From: Methylophilus sp. 5
Lineage (GTDB): Bacteria > Pseudomonadota > Gammaproteobacteria > Burkholderiales > Methylophilaceae
Reading direction: 5' to 3'
DNA: 64,000 nucleotides
Assembly: GCF_000515275.1 (NCBI RefSeq)
Contig: NZ_KI911560.1
Span: 62,001 to 126,000 of the forward strand
Position 1 is the first letter of the stretch. The number at the start of each line of letters is the position of its first letter. Both the position numbers and the translations under genes were made by a program. Under the pieces are notes generated by a model. It was given only the letters and a program-made list of their open reading frames with translations. It did not search any database and was not told the DNA's origin. Shown one piece after another: positions 53,556 to 61,135 of the stretch.

Positions 53556-54946
53556 ATAACATGCACCCACTTGAACATCACCTAGCAATACGTCGTGTAA
53601 GCCCATGGCTGGTCTTTCATATCGCGAGCCTAGCGACATTTTTGGTGTCCATAGACACTACCGTGTTATATGTCGCTTTTCACAGTATTGCCAAAAGCTT
53701 TCCTGAAGCTAACCCGGCCAGCATCGCCTGGGTGATGAATGCCTATACCATCGTTTACGCCACCTGCCTGATCCCGGCAGGCGGCCTGGCGGACAGGTAT
53801 GGCCGTAAACGTATCTTTATGATGGGTGTCGCGCTGTTTATTCTGGCTTCCGTCTTATGTGGATTGTCACCCAATATCCATACCCTGATTGCAGCCAGGG
53901 TCATTCAGGCCATAGGGGCGTCCTTTTTAGGCCCAGCGGCACTCTCGCTGATTTTAGAGGCATTCAGTAAAGACAAGCGCGCCATCGTCGTCGGTGGATG
54001 GGGCGCCATTGGCGCATTAGCTGCCGCATTGGGTCCAGCACTTGGTGCCTGGATTATCGACGCCTGGGGCTGGCAATGGGCATTTTATATCAATGCCCCA
54101 CTGGGGATTTATTGCCTGTTCATGGGCATCAAAACACTCAACGAATCCAGCAATCCTGCCAGCCGCCTGCGATTTGACCTGATGGGCATGTTGCTGATTA
54201 TTGCAGCGATTGCTGCCATCACCAGCAGCCTCATTGAATATAAACACTATTTAAACCAACCACATATTCCACTGCTAATGGGCGGCTCAGGCCTGGGCTT
54301 GCTGCTGCTATTTGTGTACTGGTGCAAAAATACAAGCAATCCGCTGGTTGATCTCAAGCTATTCCAAAACCGCACCTACCGCGCAGTGAATATTGCTGCC
54401 TTGTTCTTTTCAACGGCCTTTGCCACCATGTTTTTTTCGTTCTTTTTTCTGATGACAAAAATTTGGGGCTACAGCTTGCCGCAAGCTGGCCTGGCCATGA
54501 TGGTCGGCCCTGCAACGGTCGTTCCCACCGCGCTGATGGGTGGCAGAATTGCCTCTCGTTATGGGCACAAGATGGTGCTGGTTGCAGGCTGCCTGATTTT
54601 TTCTATCAGCTCAATCTGGTATTTAAGTGAAATCACCGCGATCCCGGATTACCTGTGGGCCTGCCTGCCAGGACAACTCATCTCAGGCATCGGCGTCGGG
54701 CTGGTGATGCCTTCACTCTCAGGCGCCGCAGTACATGACTTACCACAAAAAGACTATGCGATTGGCAGTGCCATTAATCAGGCTATCCGCCAGATTGGCA
54801 CCGTACTAGGTGTTGCCATTACCGTCTCTATTCTGGTTAAATCTGCTGTGAATTTAGATGACTTTCATCTCTTATACACGATTCAATTTTTACTGGTCAT
54901 GACTTCGGCGATCTTTGTCAGCTACGTGAATACCAGGCAATCGTAA
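53552..54946 (+). CDS. DHA2-family MFS efflux transporter (EmrB/QacA type)
   Basis: 464 aa from ATG 53552, whose ATGA overlaps the tetR stop; a start 5 codons earlier is possible. Fourteen membrane segments expected; motif A GGLADRYGRKRIF, motif D1-like FLVSIDTTVLYVAFHSIAK, motif C-like LGPALGAWIIDAWGWQWAFYIN split to GPALGAWIIDAWGWQWAF. Proton-driven export of drugs or toxic compounds. Located between the TetR regulator and a nitroreductase, so the substrate may be a nitroaromatic or quinone-type toxin (inference). Confidence 0.9.
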   Translation: MNNMHPLEHHLAIRRVSPWLVFHIASLATFLVSIDTTVLYVAFHSIAKSFPEANPASIAWVMNAYTIVYATCLIPAGGLADRYGRKRIFMMGVALFILASVLCGLSPNIHTLIAARVIQAIGASFLGPAALSLILEAFSKDKRAIVVGGWGAIGALAAALGPALGAWIIDAWGWQWAFYINAPLGIYCLFMGIKTLNESSNPASRLRFDLMGMLLIIAAIAAITSSLIEYKHYLNQPHIPLLMGGSGLGLLLLFVYWCKNTSNPLVDLKLFQNRTYRAVNIAALFFSTAFATMFFSFFFLMTKIWGYSLPQAGLAMMVGPATVVPTALMGGRIASRYGHKMVLVAGCLIFSISSIWYLSEITAIPDYLWACLPGQLISGIGVGLVMPSLSGAAVHDLPQKDYAIGSAINQAIRQIGTVLGVAITVSILVKSAVNLDDFHLLYTIQFLLVMTSAIFVSYVNTRQS

Positions 54947-54971
54947 AAGCACACATCGACAGGAGTCATTC

Positions 54972-55631
54972 ATGATAGAAAAACAAGCCATTTTAGACGC
55001 ATTTAACTTTCGCCATGCCTGCAAAGAGTTTGATGCCAGCAAGCATATTCCTGCCGAAGAATTTGAATTTATTCTGGAAGCCGCCCGCCTCTCGCCAAGC
55101 TCATTCGGCTTCGAGCCCTGGCACTTTATTGTGGTGCAAGACAAGGCGCTACGCGAAAGCCTCAAGCAGCATGCCTGGGGTGCACCACTCAAGCTGGATA
55201 CAGCCAGTCACTTTGTACTTTGCCTAGCCATGAAATCACCATTTTTAGATCCCAAAGGCCCTTATTTGCCACAGTTTATGCGTGAGGTACAACATCACCC
55301 GCAAGAAGTGGCCGATATGCGCCTGGGCTTTTACACGCAGTTCCAGCAATCTGATTTTGACCTCAGTGACGAACGAAAACTGTTCGACTGGGCCAGCAAA
55401 CAATGCTACATCCCACTGGCCAATATGATGACAGTCGCCGCCATGCGTGGCATCGATAGCTGCCCGATTGAAGGCTTTAAACAAAAAGAAACTGATGCCC
55501 TGCTGGCTGAACAATTTGGCGTCAACCTGCAAGAATATGGCCTGGCGTATATGGTCGCCTTTGGCTATCGCAAACACGAGCCAAGGGCGAAAACGCGTAG
55601 AGCGTTGCCGCAGTTGGTGACCTGGAAGTGA
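54972..55631 (+). CDS. NAD(P)H nitroreductase, NfsB-like
   Basis: 219 aa. FMN-dependent homodimeric oxidoreductase reducing nitro groups or quinones. N-terminal FRHACKEFDASKHIP and ARLSPSSFGFEPWHFIVVQD match NfsB-type enzymes, as do QCYIPLANMMTVAAMRGIDSCPIEGF and the end YGLAYMVAFGYR. AGGAG ribosome site; 25 nt after the efflux gene, so in the same operon. Confidence 0.92.
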   Translation: MIEKQAILDAFNFRHACKEFDASKHIPAEEFEFILEAARLSPSSFGFEPWHFIVVQDKALRESLKQHAWGAPLKLDTASHFVLCLAMKSPFLDPKGPYLPQFMREVQHHPQEVADMRLGFYTQFQQSDFDLSDERKLFDWASKQCYIPLANMMTVAAMRGIDSCPIEGFKQKETDALLAEQFGVNLQEYGLAYMVAFGYRKHEPRAKTRRALPQLVTWK

Positions 55632-55770
55632 GTTCGCACTGAGTGCGCTTATATGTCTACTACAGAACACCACATTTAAACAGCTCAAGCATTGGCCTTA
55701 AAGAGCTATTTAAATCACTTGCCTAGCTTTGATACAGTCTGGTTACAAACTAAACTCAGTGGGGTGATGA

Positions 55771-55962
55771 ATGAAATCTGTATTATCAAAGGTATTCGCT
55801 TGCAGTGCACTTATGTTGGCAAGTATGGCCGCCAACGCCACTATAGATGATGCAACCGAAGTACGTCTGATTGCACATGCAAACCCCAACCTGTCAGCGA
55901 TTGTAGCCGCTGCCGATGATGATCAAGCTGACAGCTCAGAAGCAGAAACCATGCTCGCCTAA
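55771..55962 (+). CDS. Small exported acidic protein
   Basis: 63 aa. Signal peptide (SKVFACSALMLASMAANA) with cleavage near ANA-TID, then about 40 residues ending in an acidic tail DDDQADSSEAETMLA. GGGG ribosome region upstream (gtgggg). Too short for a fold assignment and not recognised. Followed by a terminator hairpin, so it is a separate short transcript. Confidence 0.6.
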   Translation: MKSVLSKVFACSALMLASMAANATIDDATEVRLIAHANPNLSAIVAAADDDQADSSEAETMLA

Positions 55963-55984
55963 AAATGATGTTTGATACGCTACC

Positions 55985-56020
55985 AAAATAAAAAAGCCGG
56001 TTAACGGCCTTTTTATTTTT
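55985..56020 (+). terminator. Terminator after small exported protein
   Basis: A-rich arm, GCCG / CGGC core with a GTTAA-containing loop and a T5 A T5 tail. It also forms the 3' boundary of the convergent DedA unit. Confidence 0.8.
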
Positions 56021-56100
56021 CACACCTTGTTACCTACAACAGCAAGGTTGCCGGTTCTCATTCCCCACAGAACCTTTGTGATTGTTTGAAAACTGACTGA

Positions 56101-56718
56101 TTACTCTGCCTCGTTCTTAAAGTGTCTACGCACATACCAGGCTAAAAATGCTACGCCCAGCGCGGCGATCACATAATGCGACTCATGAAAGTAGACTTTT
56201 AAATCCTCCCAATGCTCGCCTGCCTTCATGCCCACATAGCCCAGCACAAAGCACCAAATCAACGACCCCACAAAGGTATATGCCACAAAGCGCGTCATGT
56301 TCATGCGCGCCACACCGGCAGGGAATGCAATAAACGTACGCACGGCCGGTAATAAGCGGGCAATAAAAATAATAATTTCACCATGCTGCGCAAACCAGCG
56401 GTCTGCCATATCAAGGTCTTTTTTGCTGATCAACACATATTTGCCAAATTTCTCTACCAATGGGCGACCACCGTACATGCCCAGATAATACGCCGGAATC
56501 GAGCCCACTACACAACCAATCGCCCCCGCCAGCGCAATGCCCCATAAGGTCATTTCGCCTTTAGTCACCAAAAACCCGGCAAACGGCATGATGATTTCAG
56601 AAGGTAAAGGGATACAGGCAGACTCAATCGCCATCAACAACACAATGCCGCCGTAGCCCATGGTGGAGATGACAGTAATGATCCAGGTTGCCACTGCGGC
56701 TAATAATTTTTCCAACAT
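56101..56718 (-). CDS. DedA-family membrane protein
   Basis: 205 aa. DedA/DTT1-like integral membrane protein, proposed to flip undecaprenyl phosphate or related lipids. Family features: ESACIPLPSEIIMPFAGFLV, GSIPAYYLGMYGGRPLVEKFG and FARLLPAVRTFIAFPAGVARM-like here IARLLPAVRTFIAFPAGVAR. About five to six membrane segments. Monocistronic and leftward. Confidence 0.93.
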   Translation of the reverse strand: MLEKLLAAVATWIITVISTMGYGGIVLLMAIESACIPLPSEIIMPFAGFLVTKGEMTLWGIALAGAIGCVVGSIPAYYLGMYGGRPLVEKFGKYVLISKKDLDMADRWFAQHGEIIIFIARLLPAVRTFIAFPAGVARMNMTRFVAYTFVGSLIWCFVLGYVGMKAGEHWEDLKVYFHESHYVIAALGVAFLAWYVRRHFKNEAE

Positions 56719-56895
56719 TTAAATTACGACTTTCTTTATTTTAAACAATCACTTTAATACAACTTGTTCATGCCCTAAAGAGCTATATATGAAAACATCC
56801 CAATTTCATAAAATTATCAAATTACACACTTGAACTTTGATTGCTTTCAATGTAGTGTCTCTTTACTTTAAATAACAATACTAACAACCATAATT

Positions 56896-59800
56896 ATGAA
56901 ATTACAATACAACAGCTTAGAAGAGTTAGATTTGGGAGCTTTGGATACCGCGATATCTAGTGCCTTTAACACACCAACCACCTTTTTAAATAATTTTGAC
57001 CTCGACTCAATCACTCCGACCAGCGGCAACAACACCCGAGTAACCGGTTACGATAATAATGGCAATCAAATTGTCATTAGAGGCAATCACTTTGTAGATG
57101 ATTCCCCGATAATCACAGTGACTTCTGTTGATTTTAGCAATTCAAGTACGGGATCTTTCAAAGTTGCCGGGAATGTATCGTTAAATTATTACACTGGATA
57201 CTACACTGGATACTACTCATCTTTTACATATCAATCAAAAACAAATAATGAGTCAATTCAATATGTTGGAAGATTAAATGTTAGTAGTTATTCAGCAGAT
57301 ATAACCGGCGGCACATTAACGCAGATGTCCGTCGTCAATGACGATTTTTCCTACAGTGTAAAAGGCAATATTTCAGTTAATGCCGATGTAGATATTATTG
57401 GCGGCACAGTGTCAGATTTTTCTCTATCTGACGCAAATGGCAACTCATTATCGTTTAGTGGCATGTCTTTAAGTGCGTTAACATTTGATCAACTTTCTGA
57501 TTTTCAATCTAACTCTGACCTAACAAATTTATTTAATTATATTAGCAGCAATCTCTCTGGGAATTTTTCAATTCAAGCGGGTAGCGGTGATCAAACACTC
57601 CTGGGTAATGAAGGTAACAATACACTTGATGGCGGCATTGGCAACGACACTCTTAATGGTGGTGATGGTTTAGATACACTCATAGGTGGTGCTGGAAATG
57701 ACTCTCTCGATGGTGGCGCTGGCGTAGACAAGCTTATCGGTGGCAATGGCAATGACACCTACATCGTCGATCTGGTGCGTACAGGCACCGCTCCTGCCAA
57801 CTACAAAGTCGCACTGCAAGACACTATCACTGAAACTGCTGTTGCAGACTCAGGCATTGATACTGTGCAACTACGTACCGCTTATACAGGCATGCTCAAT
57901 GCATCCACAATCACATTAGGTGCTAACCTTGAGAACCTCGACGCCTCATTGACTGCTGACACTAACCTCAACCTGACAGGTAACGCACTTGCCAACACTC
58001 TCACGGGCAATGATGCTAACAACATCCTTGATGGCGGCGCTGGTGCAGATACACTCGTCGGTGGACTTGGTAACGACACTTACATCCTTGACCTCAAAGT
58101 CTCTGGCACTGGCGCATCTGCCAATGTAAGCACCTTTGACGATTCCATCGAAGAAACCAATGGCATCACCAACGGTAGCGATACAATCAAACTACGTGGT
58201 GCAGCTACGCTTACCTCAGCAACAGAACTGACCTTGGATGGTGACTGGATAGATATTGAGAATCTCGATGCTTCAGCCACAGGTAAAACCAAACTGAATC
58301 TCACAGGCAATATCCTGAACAACGTTCTGACTGGTAACGCCGCCGCCAACGTCTTAAAAGGTCTAGGGGGTGATGATACTTATGTCGTTAACAATATCGA
58401 TGACTCCGTTGTCGAAGAAGCAAACGAAGGTACAGACCTCATACAAGCCAGTATCACCTACACGTTAGGTGATAATGTCGAGAATCTGGAACTGTTAGGT
58501 ACCGCGGCTATCAACGGCACGGGTAATGATGATGCAAATATCATCACCGGCAATGCAGGTAATAATATCCTGGATGGTAAAGGTGGTATTGACACCCTGC
58601 GTGGTGGCAAGGGTAACGATACTTACATAGTAAACGATGAATTGGATGTGGTCACAGAGTTAGCTAATGAGGGCATCGACCTCGTTAAGGCCAGCTCCAA
58701 CTTTACGCTCTCCGATAACGTTGAGAACCTGACGCTTACAGACGGCTCTGCTAACGGCGGCACTAACCCCCTTGAAGGTACCGGCAATGCACTCGCAAAC
58801 ACCATTACTGGCAATGCAGGCGATAACATCCTTGACGGTGGCGCTGGCGTAGACAAGCTCATCGGTGGCAATGGCGACGATACTTACATCGTCGACCTCG
58901 TACGTACTGGTACTGCTCCTGCTAACTACAAAGTCGCTCTGCAAGATACCATCACTGAAACCGCTGTTGCAGACTCAGGCATTGATACTGTGCAACTACG
59001 TACCGTTTATACAGGTATGCTCAATGCATCCACAATCACATTAGGCGCTAACCTCGAGAACCTCGATGCTTCATTGACTGCTGACACTAACCTCAACCTG
59101 ACAGGTAACGCACTTGCCAATACTCTCATTGGCAATGATGCTAACAACATCCTTGATGGCGGCGCTGGAACAGACACACTCGTCGGTGGGCTTGGTAACG
59201 ACACTTACATCCTTAACCTCAAAGTCTCTGGCACTGGCAGTTCTGCCAATGTAAGCACCTTTGACGATTCCATCACCGAAACCAATGGCAGCAACAATGG
59301 TAGCGATACAATCAAACTACGTGGTGCAGCTACGCTTACCTCAGCAACAGAACTGACCTTAGATGGTGACTGGATAGATATTGAAAATCTCGATGCTTCA
59401 GCCACAGGTAAAACCAAACTGAATCTCACAGGCAATATCCTGAACAACGTTCTGACTGGTAACGCCGCCGCCAATGTCCTCACCGGCGGCGAAGGCGATG
59501 ATACTTATGTCGTTAATAACATTGACGACTCTGTGATTGAGCAAGATGATCAGGGTACTGATTTAGTTCAGGCCAGCGTCACTTTCACGCTTTCAGACTA
59601 TGTCGAAAACCTGACATTAACTGGCACGGCTGCAATCAATGGCACTGGCAATGGTTTAGATAACGTCATCACAGGTAATGCTGGCAACAACATTCTGGAT
59701 GGCGGTGCCGGTGCTGACAGCATGGAGGGTGGCAAAGGCAACGATACCTATATTGTCGATGAAGAAGATGATGAAGTGATTGAAGCTGTAGACGGGGGTA

Positions 59801-61038
59801 CTGACCTCGTTAAAGCCAGTGTCGATTATGAACTCACTGACTTTGTCGAAAACCTGACGCTTACCGGCAGTGTTGATATCAATGGCACTGGCAATGCGCT
59901 GGCAAATACCATCACTGGCAATGCAGGCGATAACATCCTCGATGGTGGCGCTGGCGTAGACAAGCTCATCGGTGGCAATGGCGACGATATTTACATCGTC
60001 GATCTGGTGCGTACCGGTACTGCTCCTGCTAACTACAAAGTCGCTCTGCAAGATACCATCACTGAAACTGCTGTTGCAGGCTCAGGTATAGATACTGTGA
60101 TCTTACGTGGAGGTTCTACTGATCCAACTACCTTTACCACCCTCACCCTGGGTGCCAACCTTGAGAACCTGGATGCTTCCGATACGGGTTCAACCAAACT
60201 CAACCTCACAGGCAATGCGCTCGCTAATACCCTCACTGGCAACGATGAAGACAACATCCTTGATGGCGGCGCAGGCGTGGACATCTTGCGTGGCGGCGAA
60301 GGGGATGATACTTACATCCTAGACCTCAAAGCCACAGCCGGAATTCTTTCGATTGAAGATACAGTAGTCGAGCTTAATAGCACAACCGATGGCAGTGATA
60401 CTATCAAACTGCGTGGTGCTGTCACACTCACCGAGGCCACAACCCTATCACTGGATGGCTCCACCGCTATTACGTGGTCTCATGTTGAGAACATAGATGC
60501 ATCGGCAACTGGCGCAACCAAACTCAATCTGACAGGCAGCGAAACTAGTAACTCCCTGATTGGCAATGCTGCCGCTAACATTATTGATGGTGGCATGGGC
60601 AATGACACGCTGGATGGTGGCGCGGGTAACGATACGCTGATTGGTGGGTTGGGCAATGACACCTTAAAAGGCGGCCTGGGTGCAGATATATTCAAATGGA
60701 CCGCAAGCGACTTAGCTACGCCTGGCGATGTATCAGGCAACACGGATACCATTACTGACTTTTCTATTGCGCAAAAAGATAAGCTGGACTTGAGAGATCT
60801 GCTGATAGACAACACACACATCGAAAACTATATCGACATTGTCTTTGAAAGCGGTTCAACGCATATTCGTATTAGCTCAACAGGAGAATTCGCCAACGGC
60901 ACTTATGACGACGCTAAAGAAGATGCACATATTGTTCTATCTAACCTTAACCTGTTTACCGCGACAAAAACGGCAGCAGGCAATGAAGCGCAACTGATTG
61001 GCTATCTAACTCAGAACAATCACCTGCTAATCGACTAG
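56896..61038 (+). CDS. Giant RTX (hemolysin-type calcium-binding repeat) protein
   Basis: 1380 aa, no signal peptide, no Shine-Dalgarno seen. Residues about 1-230 are a non-repeat Asn/Ser/Tyr-rich domain without recognised family (it holds a short tandem repeat YYTGYYTGYY). From about 231 follow long arrays of GGxGxDxLxGGxGNDT nonapeptides. They are arranged in super-repeats of about 370 residues (57721, 58846, 59953), each unit joining beta-roll blocks to a less repetitive spacer (IDTVQLRT...LNLTGNALANTL). The C-terminus (KWTASDLATPGDVSGNTDT, ITDFSIAQKDKLDLRDLL) is a type I secretion target domain. A surface or secreted calcium-binding adhesin role is likely. Confidence 0.85.
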   Translation: MKLQYNSLEELDLGALDTAISSAFNTPTTFLNNFDLDSITPTSGNNTRVTGYDNNGNQIVIRGNHFVDDSPIITVTSVDFSNSSTGSFKVAGNVSLNYYTGYYTGYYSSFTYQSKTNNESIQYVGRLNVSSYSADITGGTLTQMSVVNDDFSYSVKGNISVNADVDIIGGTVSDFSLSDANGNSLSFSGMSLSALTFDQLSDFQSNSDLTNLFNYISSNLSGNFSIQAGSGDQTLLGNEGNNTLDGGIGNDTLNGGDGLDTLIGGAGNDSLDGGAGVDKLIGGNGNDTYIVDLVRTGTAPANYKVALQDTITETAVADSGIDTVQLRTAYTGMLNASTITLGANLENLDASLTADTNLNLTGNALANTLTGNDANNILDGGAGADTLVGGLGNDTYILDLKVSGTGASANVSTFDDSIEETNGITNGSDTIKLRGAATLTSATELTLDGDWIDIENLDASATGKTKLNLTGNILNNVLTGNAAANVLKGLGGDDTYVVNNIDDSVVEEANEGTDLIQASITYTLGDNVENLELLGTAAINGTGNDDANIITGNAGNNILDGKGGIDTLRGGKGNDTYIVNDELDVVTELANEGIDLVKASSNFTLSDNVENLTLTDGSANGGTNPLEGTGNALANTITGNAGDNILDGGAGVDKLIGGNGDDTYIVDLVRTGTAPANYKVALQDTITETAVADSGIDTVQLRTVYTGMLNASTITLGANLENLDASLTADTNLNLTGNALANTLIGNDANNILDGGAGTDTLVGGLGNDTYILNLKVSGTGSSANVSTFDDSITETNGSNNGSDTIKLRGAATLTSATELTLDGDWIDIENLDASATGKTKLNLTGNILNNVLTGNAAANVLTGGEGDDTYVVNNIDDSVIEQDDQGTDLVQASVTFTLSDYVENLTLTGTAAINGTGNGLDNVITGNAGNNILDGGAGADSMEGGKGNDTYIVDEEDDEVIEAVDGGTDLVKASVDYELTDFVENLTLTGSVDINGTGNALANTITGNAGDNILDGGAGVDKLIGGNGDDIYIVDLVRTGTAPANYKVALQDTITETAVAGSGIDTVILRGGSTDPTTFTTLTLGANLENLDASDTGSTKLNLTGNALANTLTGNDEDNILDGGAGVDILRGGEGDDTYILDLKATAGILSIEDTVVELNSTTDGSDTIKLRGAVTLTEATTLSLDGSTAITWSHVENIDASATGATKLNLTGSETSNSLIGNAAANIIDGGMGNDTLDGGAGNDTLIGGLGNDTLKGGLGADIFKWTASDLATPGDVSGNTDTITDFSIAQKDKLDLRDLLIDNTHIENYIDIVFESGSTHIRISSTGEFANGTYDDAKEDAHIVLSNLNLFTATKTAAGNEAQLIGYLTQNNHLLID
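57721..58845 (+). repeat. RTX super-repeat unit R1
   Basis: 1125 bp from GVDKLIGGNGNDTYIV to the next GVDKLIGG. The first 635 bp align with R2 without indels at offset 1125 and differ mostly at silent sites. Confidence 0.8.
58846..59952 (+). repeat. RTX super-repeat unit R2
   Basis: 1107 bp, nearly the same length as R1. Near-identical to R1 through its first 635 bp (Thr/Ser and Asp/Asn swaps), then diverges more, so the 5' part seems recently duplicated or converted. Confidence 0.8.
59953..60540 (+). repeat. RTX super-repeat unit R3, partial
   Basis: Begins with the same GVDKLIGGNGDD and IVDLVRTGTAPANYKV run, then departs after about 120 residues towards the C-terminal beta-roll and secretion signal. 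Confidence 0.7.
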
Positions 61039-61066
61039 TGCCGAATCAACCTGACTGAGCCTTTGT

Positions 61067-61110
61067 AATACGAGGGGATGCCTAAAAAACAGGCACTCTC
61101 TCGTATTTTA
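61067..61110 (+). terminator. Terminator between the two RTX genes
   Basis: AATACGAG / CTCGTATT outer stem (61067-61074 and 61100-61107) with a TGCCT / AGGCA inner stem around an A-rich loop, then TTTA. It separates the two RTX genes, so the second has its own promoter in the remaining 30 bp or depends on read-through. Confidence 0.7.
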
Positions 61111-61135
61111 GTTATAAACCGACTGTTGAGCTGAA

